Positions 25,792 to 33,972 of a stretch of 64,000 nucleotides of DNA are shown here, piece by piece. The position numbers and the translations under genes were made by a program. The notes under the pieces were generated by a model that was not told where the DNA came from, did not search any database, and saw nothing but the letters and a program-made list of their open reading frames with translations. Origin of the DNA: Micromonospora radicis (lineage in GTDB: Bacteria; Actinomycetota; Actinomycetes; Mycobacteriales; Micromonosporaceae); assembly GCF_003583405.1 (NCBI RefSeq), contig NZ_QXEC01000013.1, positions 92,932-156,931 on the forward strand, written 5' to 3'. Numbering within the stretch: position 1 is the stretch's first letter; the number at the start of each line of letters is the position of its first letter.

Positions 25792-27432
25792 TCAGCGGGT
25801 GGGCAGGCAGACCTGGCCGGTGAAGGCCGGATCCGGCTGCCGGAACTCGGCCCAGGCGGGATTGGCCGCGATGGCCAGCGGTGGCGCCTGCCAGGCGGCG
25901 CCGAGCCGCTGCAGGAGGCCGTACTCGTCCAACTGATGATGGACCGGTTCGCCGGAGAGGAAGGCGATCAGGCGGTCCTGGACCAGCCCGCGGTCCAGCA
26001 GCCCGCCGTGCACGCCGGGCATCTGGAAGACGGGGATGTCGGTGTAGTCGCCCGGTGGTGCCTCGGCCGCGGTGGTGGTGGGGATGAAGGCGACGATCCG
26101 TATCCCGGGTACCGGGCACATCAGCTGGTTGCGGTAGAACGGTGCGTTGTCGATCAGGGAGCGGATGAACGGCTCGTCCGGTGTGGTCTGGGGCCCGCCG
26201 ACCAGGCGCATCAGCCCGAACACAATCCGCAACTGCCACCCCGTCACCACCCCCCATCCGTGGTTCTGCCCTGGCGGCGGGTAGTAGGCGCGTCCGGCGT
26301 TGATCAACGGACTGAACATGACCAGGGTGTCGACGGACGGGTGCGGCTCCGACTGGAGGTACGTACGGGCGACCATCGCGCCCTCGCTCTCGCCGATCAG
26401 GGCGACCTGTCGGCCGGTGCGCTGGTGCAGCCGGGTCACCTGCTCGTCGAGCAGCCGCACGCTGTCCGCCACCGAGATGCTGGTGTCGGTCGGCCGGTAC
26501 GGCCGGGGCTGCCCGTCCGGGCCCAGCCCGCGGTAGGAGAAGCGCTCGGCCCGGTCGTCCGGCGGCTGCTCCCCGCCGTAGGCGGAGCCGTAGCCGGCCA
26601 GCACGATGACGGCGTGTTCGACCTCCGGTGGCAGCGGCCGGTCGAGCACCACCGCCTCGGTCCGCAGGTCCTTGCCGGGCACCCGGTCCACCAGCACCGG
26701 GATGATCAGGGGTACCGCGAGTGCGGCCAGCGTCGCGATGGGGGTTGCGGGCACCCTGGTCCACCGGGTCGAGGGGGCGAGCAGCGCCGAGCGGATCGTC
26801 CGGTTCCAGAGCAGTCCGTTGACCACTCCGGCGGTCGTGGCGACCGGCACCGCCCACCAGCCCGGCACGCTCCAGCACAGCGCCCCGGCCAGGGTGAGCA
26901 CCACGAAGTTCAGCAGCGACCAGCCGACCAGCGAGATCGACGGCAGCCCCCGCCACCAGGGGCCCACCACGGCGGCCCGTTGCAGGAACGGTGCCAGCAG
27001 GAACATCGGCAGCAGGGAGGCCAGCAGTACCCAGGACAGCGCCACCACCGAGGCGGCCACCGAGGTCAGGGCCCACGGCGCGATCAGGAACGCGACCAGT
27101 ACGGCGAGTCCCAGGTTGCGCCGCAGTAACCACCTGCCCGGTGGCCGGGGTACCCCTTCCGGCCACGCCAGCATCACCAGCACCGTGTGGAACGCCCCCC
27201 GGGCCGCCACCAGGGCGGCGAACCAGATCAGGAACGCCGGCCACGAGTTGTGGTAGACGAACAACCAGCGGAGATCGTGGTACGTGTCGTACGGCCAGAC
27301 CGCGGCGGTCTGCGGGGCCAGGCCCTCTGCGGCGACGAAACCCAGGGACACCACGACGATCGCCTCGACCGTCGGGGCCGTGGCCGTCAGCAGCAGTAGT
27401 CCACCCAGTCTCCGGTTCGCCCTCCGCACCAC
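25792..27432 (-). CDS. Membrane protein with C-terminal alpha/beta hydrolase domain
   Basis: From the GTG at 27432 (AAGGAGG upstream) the protein has 546 aa. Residues 10-270 hold about six hydrophobic helices; the rest is an alpha/beta-hydrolase-like domain with LIGESEGAMVART (Ser in a GxSxG elbow) and a candidate His in MPGVHGGLL. The active site would face the outside or a membrane interface. The frame stays open to an ATG at 27696, which would add 88 low-complexity, Pro/Arg-rich residues; I consider that extension less likely. The function is unknown. Confidence 0.7.
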   Translation of the reverse strand: MVRRANRRLGGLLLLTATAPTVEAIVVVSLGFVAAEGLAPQTAAVWPYDTYHDLRWLFVYHNSWPAFLIWFAALVAARGAFHTVLVMLAWPEGVPRPPGRWLLRRNLGLAVLVAFLIAPWALTSVAASVVALSWVLLASLLPMFLLAPFLQRAAVVGPWWRGLPSISLVGWSLLNFVVLTLAGALCWSVPGWWAVPVATTAGVVNGLLWNRTIRSALLAPSTRWTRVPATPIATLAALAVPLIIPVLVDRVPGKDLRTEAVVLDRPLPPEVEHAVIVLAGYGSAYGGEQPPDDRAERFSYRGLGPDGQPRPYRPTDTSISVADSVRLLDEQVTRLHQRTGRQVALIGESEGAMVARTYLQSEPHPSVDTLVMFSPLINAGRAYYPPPGQNHGWGVVTGWQLRIVFGLMRLVGGPQTTPDEPFIRSLIDNAPFYRNQLMCPVPGIRIVAFIPTTTAAEAPPGDYTDIPVFQMPGVHGGLLDRGLVQDRLIAFLSGEPVHHQLDEYGLLQRLGAAWQAPPLAIAANPAWAEFRQPDPAFTGQVCLPTR

Positions 27433-27733
27433 GCCTCCTTCGCCGCCGTCTCCCTCGCAGACTTCCGCACCGGGGGCCGTCGCGTCGGCGAGTCCGGCAG
27501 GATCGCCGTCGGCCGGGGAGCGCGCCCGTGCGACGCCGCCGGGCGTCGAGAAGCCACCGGCGGTGGCCCTCCGGCCGCTCGCCGGGGACGAGCGGTCGGG
27601 TCTCGGCGGCGGTGAGCGGTCCGGGTGCGCCGTTCGTTCGCCAGGTTTGTGCGACCCGCCGGATTTGTTGTTCGGCTGAGAGAAACAGCAGGTCAAGGCT
27701 TTGTCTCGAAAAAAGTTACTGAACGGTAGCTCA

Positions 27734-27763
27734 TTGACTAAGGATCAACGCCCGACTTAGCGT
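27734..27763 (+). promoter_or_regulatory. Probable promoter of the 18-kb catabolic cluster
   Basis: TTGACT (27734-27739) and TAGCGT (27758-27763) are spaced by 18 bp, matching the housekeeping pattern of actinobacteria. It lies 84 nt ahead of the first cluster gene, in the locally AT-richer part of the gap. Confidence 0.55.
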
Positions 27764-27768
27764 TCCCC

Positions 27769-27800
27769 TCAATCGAACGGCGTACGGCTCAACCGAACGG
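27769..27800. repeat. Two 12-bp direct repeats at the transcription start region
   Basis: TCAATCGAACGG (27769-27780) and TCAACCGAACGG (27789-27800) differ by one base and start exactly 20 bp apart, i.e. two helical turns. They lie directly after the -10 box, where a bound regulator would block transcription. The cluster encodes its own IclR protein (39246-40067), a candidate ligand. Confidence 0.55.
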
Positions 27801-27846
27801 GATCCGATCGGTGGGGCGTACGTCGTCCAGACGGGAGGCCGCGGGC

Positions 27847-29877
27847 ATGGCCAACGACGGACAGCTTCGATCCCTACTCACCCCGGTAAGCCTGGGTCCG
27901 GTGCGACTGCGCAACCGGGTCTTCGTCCCCGGTCACACCACGAACTTCGGGTACCGCAACCAGCCCACCGCGCGGCTGGCCGCGTACCACGCCGAACGGG
28001 CCCGCGGCGGCGTCGGAATGATCATCACCGAGGCGATCCGGGTGCACCCCACCAGCGCCGGCCGCAGCATCAGCCTGGGCAGCTTCAGCGACGCGGTCAT
28101 CCCGGCCTACCGGGCCGTGACCGACGCGGTGCACGAGCACGGCGCGCGGATCTTCGCCCAGATCATGCACGCCGGGCGGCAGGCCAACGGCGACGCCACC
28201 CGGACCGCCGCCTGGTCGTCCTCACCGGTGCCCTGGGCGGGCGGAGCACACGTACCGCATGCCATGGGTAGACAGGACATCGCCGTGGTGGTCGAGGCGT
28301 TCGCCGCGGCGGCCCGCCGGATGCGCAGCGCCGGCTTCGACGGCCTGGAGGTCCACGCCGGACACGGCCACCTGCTGCAACAGTTCCTCTCGCCACACAC
28401 CAACCAGCGCACCGACGACTACGGCGGGAGCCTGGACAACCGGCTGCGGCTCACCCGCGAGGTGTTGACCGCGGTGACCGCCGCCGTCGACCTGCCCGTC
28501 GGGCTCCGGATCAGCGCCGACGAGTTCCTGCCCGGCGGGCTGGACCCCGACGCGATGGTGGAGATCGTCGCGCGGCTCCGCGCCGACTTCCCGCTCTGCT
28601 ACGTCCACGTCAGCCACTCCGCCTACCACGGCAGCTTCACCCTGGCCACCCAGATGGCGGACATGAGCTTCGGCCACGCGCCCTTCCGGCACCACGCGGC
28701 CCGGTTCAAGCGTGAGTTCCCCGACCTGCCGGTGCTGGCCGTGTGCCGGCTGGACAGCCTGCCGGAGGCGGCCGAACTGGTCGCCGCCGGTGCGGCCGAC
28801 CTGGTCGGCCTGGCCCGCCCGCACATCGCCGACCCGCACCTGGTCGCCAAGGCCAGCCAGGGACGCCAGCACGAGGTCCGCTCCTGCCTGGCCTGCAACC
28901 AGGGCTGCATCGGCCGGCTGGAACAGAGCCTGCCGATCTCCTGCGTGGTCAATCCCGAGGTCGGCGCCGAGCGGGAATGGCGTACCGCCTGGTCCGAGCT
29001 GGGCGGCGCGCCGCGCCGCCGGGTGCTGGTCGTAGGCGGCGGACCGGCCGGACTCGCCGCCGCCGTGGCCGCCCGGCGCGCCGGGCACCACGTCGACCTT
29101 GCCGAGGCCGGCGACGCCCTCGGCGGGCAGGTCGCCCTCGCCGCCCGGGTACCCGGCCGGGAACGGCTCGGACTGCTCACCCGGGATCTCGCCGCCGAGG
29201 CAGACGCGGGCGGGGTGCGGATCCGGCTGGGCTGGCGGCCCGGCCTCGCCGAGGTGCTCGACGGCGGATACCACGCGGTGATCGTGGCGACCGGCGCCCG
29301 GGCGGCCCGGCGGCCACTGCCCGGCGGACCACCCGTGCTCGACCTGCCGCAGGCGGTGACGCGGCTGGTCGCACCGGCCGACGACACCCCGCTCACCGGC
29401 GCGTACGTCGTGCTCGACGACGAGGGAACCTGGGCCGCCGCCTCGCTCGCCGAGGGCATCGCCCGGCGCGGCGGTCGGGTGCACCTCGTCTCGCCCTCCG
29501 CCGGGATCGCCACCCGGATCACCACCTACTCCCGGCTGGCCCTGCTGAAGCGCCTCGCCGACCTGCGGGTCGCGGCGCACCCGATGCGCAGCCTCCGCGT
29601 CGTCGACGCCACGACCGTGGCGCTCACCGGCCCGCTGGCCCACGCCGAGGTCACCGTCACCGACGTCACCGCCGTGGTCGACGCCGGCTCGGCGGTCGCC
29701 GTGGACGACCTGTACCGGCAACTGGACGCCCTGCCCGAGGGCCCCTCCGTCCACCTGGTCGGCGACGCCAACGCGCCGCGTACCGCCCTGGAGGCGGTGT
29801 ACGAGGGTCGCCTGGCCGGCGCCTTTCTCGGCCGTCACGACACACCCGCCGCCGAACTGGTGACCCATGCCCACTGA
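27847..29877 (+). CDS. FMN/4Fe-4S/FAD oxidoreductase of the dienoyl-CoA reductase/TMADH family
   Basis: The 676-aa enzyme has an N-terminal old-yellow-enzyme barrel (about 1-370) with HAGHGHLLQQFLSPHTNQR. A 4Fe-4S site follows, CLACNQGC-x11-C near residue 355, then an FAD/NAD(P)H domain starting VLVVGGGPAGLAAA (near 395). Relatives reduce conjugated double bonds or oxidatively demethylate N-methyl compounds. It opens the 18-kb cluster, so it probably acts on the imported substrate, as reductase or demethylase. The ATG at 27847 is chosen over an upstream frame start at 27811. Confidence 0.88.
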   Translation: MANDGQLRSLLTPVSLGPVRLRNRVFVPGHTTNFGYRNQPTARLAAYHAERARGGVGMIITEAIRVHPTSAGRSISLGSFSDAVIPAYRAVTDAVHEHGARIFAQIMHAGRQANGDATRTAAWSSSPVPWAGGAHVPHAMGRQDIAVVVEAFAAAARRMRSAGFDGLEVHAGHGHLLQQFLSPHTNQRTDDYGGSLDNRLRLTREVLTAVTAAVDLPVGLRISADEFLPGGLDPDAMVEIVARLRADFPLCYVHVSHSAYHGSFTLATQMADMSFGHAPFRHHAARFKREFPDLPVLAVCRLDSLPEAAELVAAGAADLVGLARPHIADPHLVAKASQGRQHEVRSCLACNQGCIGRLEQSLPISCVVNPEVGAEREWRTAWSELGGAPRRRVLVVGGGPAGLAAAVAARRAGHHVDLAEAGDALGGQVALAARVPGRERLGLLTRDLAAEADAGGVRIRLGWRPGLAEVLDGGYHAVIVATGARAARRPLPGGPPVLDLPQAVTRLVAPADDTPLTGAYVVLDDEGTWAAASLAEGIARRGGRVHLVSPSAGIATRITTYSRLALLKRLADLRVAAHPMRSLRVVDATTVALTGPLAHAEVTVTDVTAVVDAGSAVAVDDLYRQLDALPEGPSVHLVGDANAPRTALEAVYEGRLAGAFLGRHDTPAAELVTHAH

Positions 29878-29964
29878 CCCGTGCCGTACGCCACCGGCGT
29901 ACCGGCCCCCCGCGTGAACCGCACCGGAACCCGACCCCGGTCGGGCCGACCCGAAGGAGTGCAC

Positions 29965-31041
29965 TTGCTGGACATCGAGAAACGACTCACGCTGGACGAA
30001 CGCTCCGCCGTGGACTTCGTCCTCGGCCTGCGCAAGCGCTGGGCGGACACCGTCTACCCGGCCCTCACCCGCGAGTACGCCGCCACCGGCGAGCCGGCCG
30101 CGGACATCGCCACCGCCGGCCGCGCGCTGCGCGAGCTTCCGCTGTACCCGTGGTTCTCCCACCTGGAGCGGGTGCAGCAGAAGATGCTGTGGAAGACCGC
30201 CGGTGACGCCGTCCTCAGCCGCCGCGACGAGCTGGCCGACCAGCTCGCGACGGTGCCGGCCGAGCCGCTGGGCTCACTGCGCCTGGACCCCGACCTGGAA
30301 CTGCCGGACTGGTACACCGACTACGACATCCACATCCAGCCGGGCAGCTTCTTCTCCGACGACATGTCCGCCTACGTCTACGAGTTCGGCGCCCGCATCG
30401 TGATGCTGCGCGACAACGACGGCTACAAGTTCCACAGCCTGTTCAGCACCACCGCCCTGCCCGACCTGCCGGGGGCGACCCGGGTGGTGGACATCGGCTG
30501 CGGGTTCGGCAAGAGCACCCGCCCGCTGGTCGCCCGCTACCCGGACGCCCAGATCATCGGCATCGACCTGGCCGCGCCCGGGCTGCGCCTGGCCCACGCC
30601 GAGGCGGAGGCGGCCGGGCTGGCCGTCGACTACCGGCAGGGCGACGGGCGGGCCACCGGCCTGGAGGCGGGCAGCTGCGACGTGGTCACCGGGACGATGG
30701 TGCTGCACGAGATGCCGACCGACGCGATCCGGGACACCATCGCCGAGGCCGCCCGACTGCTCAAGCCCGGTGGGGCGCTGCGCTTCCTGGAGTTCCAGCT
30801 CACCGGCGACCCGCTGCGCGACGCGACCGTCTACGAGCACGCCGAACGCAACAACGAGCCGTTCTTCCACGCCCTGTTCGGCTCCGACCTGCTGGCGGTC
30901 TGCGCCGAGGTGGGGCTGACCGACGCCAGTTGGACGCCGTTCGACGAGCGGCGCAACGGCGTACAGCCGGAGGGCTGGGGCGACCGCGCCGAGTGGCACT
31001 TCCCCTGGGCCGTGCTCTCCGCGACCAAGCCGGAGGCATGA
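29965..31041 (+). CDS. SAM-dependent methyltransferase (class I)
   Basis: The 358-aa protein has an N-terminal helical domain (about 1-150) and a Rossmann-type SAM domain with motif I VVDIGCGFGKST (near residue 175), motif II IIGIDLAAPG and VLHEMPTDAIRDT. The likely start is a TTG at 29965, 5 nt after AAGGAG; a GTG at 29959 overlaps that site. Its stop overlaps the next gene by 4 nt. Substrate is unknown. Its presence next to a possible demethylase is notable: it could accept or remove a methyl group during catabolism. Confidence 0.82.
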   Translation: MLDIEKRLTLDERSAVDFVLGLRKRWADTVYPALTREYAATGEPAADIATAGRALRELPLYPWFSHLERVQQKMLWKTAGDAVLSRRDELADQLATVPAEPLGSLRLDPDLELPDWYTDYDIHIQPGSFFSDDMSAYVYEFGARIVMLRDNDGYKFHSLFSTTALPDLPGATRVVDIGCGFGKSTRPLVARYPDAQIIGIDLAAPGLRLAHAEAEAAGLAVDYRQGDGRATGLEAGSCDVVTGTMVLHEMPTDAIRDTIAEAARLLKPGGALRFLEFQLTGDPLRDATVYEHAERNNEPFFHALFGSDLLAVCAEVGLTDASWTPFDERRNGVQPEGWGDRAEWHFPWAVLSATKPEA

Positions 31042-31352
31042 TGAGCAGCGAGTTCGACTACTTCGGCGACCCTCGCTTCGGCAAGCTGTTCGACCTGGTC
31101 CTGCAGCTCTCCACCGAGCTGCACGTGACCCGGCAGCGGCTACGGGTGGTGGAGGCCCTGCTGGTCCGCCGCGACCTGCTCACCGCCGGTGAGGTCGACG
31201 GCTTCGACCCGCAGGCCGACGAGGCGCAGCTGCTCGACACCGAGCGCGACGCGTTGCTGGTCCGGCTGATGCGCATCCTCACCGAGGACGGGCCCGCCGA
31301 ACACCCGCTGCGCAGCCAGTGGGAGGCGGCACTGAACGGCAAGAGCGGCTGA
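31038..31352 (+). CDS. Small helical protein of unknown function
   Basis: The 104-aa protein is acidic and almost wholly helical, with a likely coiled coil in residues 15-45 (LQLSTELHVTRQRLRVVEAL). It overlaps the methyltransferase by 4 nt (two tandem ATGs, 31038 and 31041) and the next gene by 1 nt, so it is co-translated with both and may be an accessory subunit. I recognise no family. Confidence 0.75.
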   Translation: MMSSEFDYFGDPRFGKLFDLVLQLSTELHVTRQRLRVVEALLVRRDLLTAGEVDGFDPQADEAQLLDTERDALLVRLMRILTEDGPAEHPLRSQWEAALNGKSG

Positions 31353-31747
31353 TGGACCCGACGCGACCGGCCGGCCTGGTCGACCACTACCTGCAGCTGT
31401 GCGAGGACCGGCAGCTCGAGGCGGCCGGCCGGCTGCTCGCCCCCGGTGCCCGACTGGTGTTCCCGGGCGGACGGCGGTTCGGCTCCCTCGCCGAGATGGC
31501 CGCGGCGTCGACCGGCACCTACCGGTGGGTCCGCAAGCACCGCGACCGGTACCTGGTCGGCGCCGACGGCGACGACACCACGGTCACCTCGCTCGGCCGG
31601 CTGTACGGGCAGTGGCCGGACGGCAGCACGTTCGACGGGATCCGCTACGCCGACGTGTTCCTCCTCCGCGACGGGCTGATCGTCGAACAGCACGTCTTCA
31701 ACGACCTGGCGATGGCGGTGGCCGACCGGCCGACCGCGATCACCTGA
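31352..31747 (+). CDS. SnoaL-like/NTF2-fold protein
   Basis: The 131-aa protein has the cone-shaped NTF2 pattern: a helical start (VDHYLQLCEDRQLEAAGRLL), then strands with LVFPGGRRFGSLAEM and a C-terminal DVFLLRDGLIVEQHVFND. Such proteins act as small isomerases, hydratases or cyclases. Its ATG shares one base with the preceding stop (TGATG). Within the methyltransferase/104-aa/SnoaL trio, it may act on the same intermediate. Confidence 0.78.
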   Translation: MDPTRPAGLVDHYLQLCEDRQLEAAGRLLAPGARLVFPGGRRFGSLAEMAAASTGTYRWVRKHRDRYLVGADGDDTTVTSLGRLYGQWPDGSTFDGIRYADVFLLRDGLIVEQHVFNDLAMAVADRPTAIT

Positions 31748-31813
31748 GCAGCACCACCCGCACCACCAGGTGGTGTCCGGACCGCCCACCGGCGCCCGGC
31801 CGCCAGTAACCCC

Positions 31814-31960
31814 GTCCGCCGGCCCGCCGGCGGACCAGCCCACCCGGCGCCGCCGGTGGGACACGTCCTCGACCCGGCCGGCGCCGTCGGCCGGACACTC
31901 CTCGACCCGACCGGCTCCGCCGGTCGCAACTTCCTCGACCAGGGCCGACTCCGTCGGCCC
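31814..31960 (+). repeat. Array of hairpins with tandem 33-nt units ahead of the importer genes
   Basis: The 252-bp gap between the SnoaL gene and the lipoprotein gene holds a perfect inverted repeat (arms 31814-31823 and 31826-31835), a second weaker hairpin (31840-31860), and three tandem units of 34, 33 and 33 nt (31861-31894, 31895-31927, 31928-31960). Each unit contains TCCTCGACC followed by a hairpin: CGACCGGC-TCC-GCCGGTCG in the second and GGGCCGAC-TCC-GTCGGCCC in the third. Arm sequences differ between units but stay self-complementary. A leader RNA regulating the importer is likely. A smaller palindrome, CACCACCAGGTGGTG, lies at 31761-31775. Confidence 0.7.
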
Positions 31961-31999
31961 GACATTCCTATCCCTGAACTCTTTGACGAGGTGTTCGAG

Positions 32000-33109
32000 A
32001 TGAAGCAGAAGTGGGGTTTGCTGCCGGCGGCGCTCGTCGTCGCGGTGGCGCTGGCCGGCTGTGGGGGATCCGGCAACGAGCCGAGCGGCGAGCAGGGCGC
32101 ACCGGCGGAGTTGACCTTCGCCATCGCCTCCGCCGTGATCGGCCCGAAGGAAGAGGTCGCCATGTTCGCGGTGGCCAAGGAACTCGGGTACTTCGCCGAG
32201 GAGAACCTGACCGTCGAGACCATCAACACCGACGGGTCGGTGGCCGCGCTCCAGGCGGTCGCCACCGGCAGCGCCGACGTCACCGCCGCCGACAGCGGAT
32301 CCATCCTCGGCGCGGTGGAGAAGAACGTGCCGGTCAAGGCGATCGGCGGGCTGGTGCAGAACTGGCCCTGGGTGATGGCGGTGAAGCCGGACAGCACCAT
32401 CACCGGCGGTGCCGACCTGCGCGGCAAGAAGATCGGCGTGATCAGCCTGGCGTCCGGCTCGGCACCGTACGCCCGGGCCTACGTCGCCGCGGCGGGCCTC
32501 GACCCGGCCAAGGACGTGGAACTGCTGCCGGTCGGCGTCGGCGCCCAGGCCGCCGCCGCGCTCAACGACGGTCAGGTCGACGTGCTGGCGCTGTACACCC
32601 AGGCGTACGCGGTGATCGAGAACTCCGGCACGACGCTGAAGTACCTGGACAACCCGGACGCCCTCAACGGGATCCGCTCGCTGAGCTTCGCCGTCGGGGC
32701 ACGCGGCCTCGACGACAAGAAGGACGTGTACACCCGCTTCCTGCGGGCGGCGTACAAGGCGATGTTGTTCTCGGCGAACAACCCGGAGGCCGCCATGCGC
32801 ATCGGCTACCAGGTCTTCCCGCAGATCCTCGCCGGTAAGTCGGCTGACGAGCAGCTGGCCAACGACGTCCGCAGCCTCCAGGCGTGGCTGAAGACGGCCA
32901 CCCCGGCCACCGGCGAACCCAAGGACTTCGCCGACTGGGGCGCCATCAGCGAGCAGGAGTGGACCAAGACCCAGGCGTACACGAAGGAGGCCGGGCAGAT
33001 CACCGGCGACGTGCCACTGGCCGACGTGTGGGAGCCGGGCCTGCTGGCCGGGGCGAACGACTTCGACAAGGCCGCGGTGCTCGACAAGGCCGCGAACTAC
33101 ACCAAGTAG
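32000..33109 (+). CDS. ABC transporter substrate-binding lipoprotein (SsuA/NMT1 type)
   Basis: The 369-aa protein has a lipoprotein signal ending ALAGCGGSG (Cys near residue 19) and an NMT1/SsuA-like periplasmic-binding fold: FAVAKELGYFAEENL, LQAVATGSADVTAADSGS and GKKIGVISLASGSAPYARAY. Relatives bind thiamine precursors, taurine/sulfonates, nitrate or aromatic acids. It is the receptor of the importer encoded by the next two genes. The ATG at 32000 starts at the signal peptide; the in-frame upstream extension consists only of repeat-derived sequence. Confidence 0.88.
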   Translation: MKQKWGLLPAALVVAVALAGCGGSGNEPSGEQGAPAELTFAIASAVIGPKEEVAMFAVAKELGYFAEENLTVETINTDGSVAALQAVATGSADVTAADSGSILGAVEKNVPVKAIGGLVQNWPWVMAVKPDSTITGGADLRGKKIGVISLASGSAPYARAYVAAAGLDPAKDVELLPVGVGAQAAAALNDGQVDVLALYTQAYAVIENSGTTLKYLDNPDALNGIRSLSFAVGARGLDDKKDVYTRFLRAAYKAMLFSANNPEAAMRIGYQVFPQILAGKSADEQLANDVRSLQAWLKTATPATGEPKDFADWGAISEQEWTKTQAYTKEAGQITGDVPLADVWEPGLLAGANDFDKAAVLDKAANYTK

Positions 33110-33135
33110 CGGCAGCGGACGCGGAAGGGAAGACG

Positions 33136-33960
33136 ATGGCCATCAAGGCGATGGGTCGCCGGATGCAGCAGCCGGCAGCGGTGTCGGAGGACTCCTGGAT
33201 CGAGGTAGTCGGTCTGGACAAGCGGTACCAGCCGCGCCGGTCGGCACCGACCCAGGCACTGCGCGACATCAACCTGACCGTGCGGCGCGGGGAGTTCGTC
33301 TCCGTCGTCGGACCGTCGGGTTGCGGCAAGACCACCCTGCTGAAGATCCTCGCCGGCCTCAGCCCGAAGACCGACGGTGCCGTGCGCATCGCCGGCCGGG
33401 AGGTGAGCAAACCCCTTCCCGAGGTCGGGATGGTGTTCCAGGCACCCACACTGCTGCCCTGGCGCACCATCTTCGACAACATCATGGTGCCGGCGGAGAT
33501 CCAGAAACTGGACCGCGACAAGCACCGGGAACGCGCCCAGCAACTGCTGGAGCTGGTCGGCCTGACCGGCTTCGAACGGAAGTACCCGCACGAGCTGTCC
33601 GGCGGGATGCAGCAGCGGGCCGGCATCTGCCGGGCCCTGGTGCACGACCCGGCCGTGCTGCTGATGGACGAGCCGTTCGGCGCGCTGGACGCGATGACCC
33701 GCGAGTACATGAACGTCGAACTGCTGCGGATCTGGCGGGAGAGCGGCCAGACCGTGGTGCTGGTGACCCACTCCATCCCGGAGGCGGTGTTCCTCTCCGA
33801 CCGGGTGGTGGTGCTCAGCCCGCGCCCCGGCCGGATCGCCGAGATCGTACCCATCGAACTGGACCGCCCACGCGAGCTGAGCGTGATGTCCTCCGACCGG
33901 GCCGGGGTCTACGTGGACCGGATCCGCAACCACTTCAACGCCGCCGGCGTCATCGACTGA
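33136..33960 (+). CDS. ABC transporter ATP-binding protein
   Basis: The 274-aa ATPase shows Walker A GPSGCGKTT (near residue 60), Q-loop MVFQAPTLLPW, signature LSGGMQQRAGICRAL, Walker B VLLMDEPFGALD and switch His in LVTHSIPEAV. It belongs to the SsuB/TauB/ThiZ group that energises SsuA-type importers. ATG at 33136 follows GGAAGGGAAG. It lies between the receptor and permease genes. Confidence 0.92.
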   Translation: MAIKAMGRRMQQPAAVSEDSWIEVVGLDKRYQPRRSAPTQALRDINLTVRRGEFVSVVGPSGCGKTTLLKILAGLSPKTDGAVRIAGREVSKPLPEVGMVFQAPTLLPWRTIFDNIMVPAEIQKLDRDKHRERAQQLLELVGLTGFERKYPHELSGGMQQRAGICRALVHDPAVLLMDEPFGALDAMTREYMNVELLRIWRESGQTVVLVTHSIPEAVFLSDRVVVLSPRPGRIAEIVPIELDRPRELSVMSSDRAGVYVDRIRNHFNAAGVID

Positions 33961-33972
33961 CAGGGGGACCAG

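Larger units (their letters stand above)
27433..27846. other. Divergent intergenic region
   Basis: This 414-bp stretch separates the membrane hydrolase from the catabolic cluster. Its left part (27433-27696) could encode an N-terminal extension of the hydrolase; codon-like composition there is weak evidence. The right part (27697-27846) is clearly less GC-rich than the surroundings and contains the cluster promoter and the repeats listed next. No other gene is seen. Confidence 0.6.

Noticed and set aside
31861..31960. CRISPR-like array
   Set aside because: Units are adjacent, imperfect and have no unique spacers.
31856..31999. In-frame N-terminal extension of the binding lipoprotein made of 11-aa repeats
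   Set aside because: It would place 48 residues before a clear lipoprotein signal peptide and merely translates the hairpin units; the start at 32000 is better.
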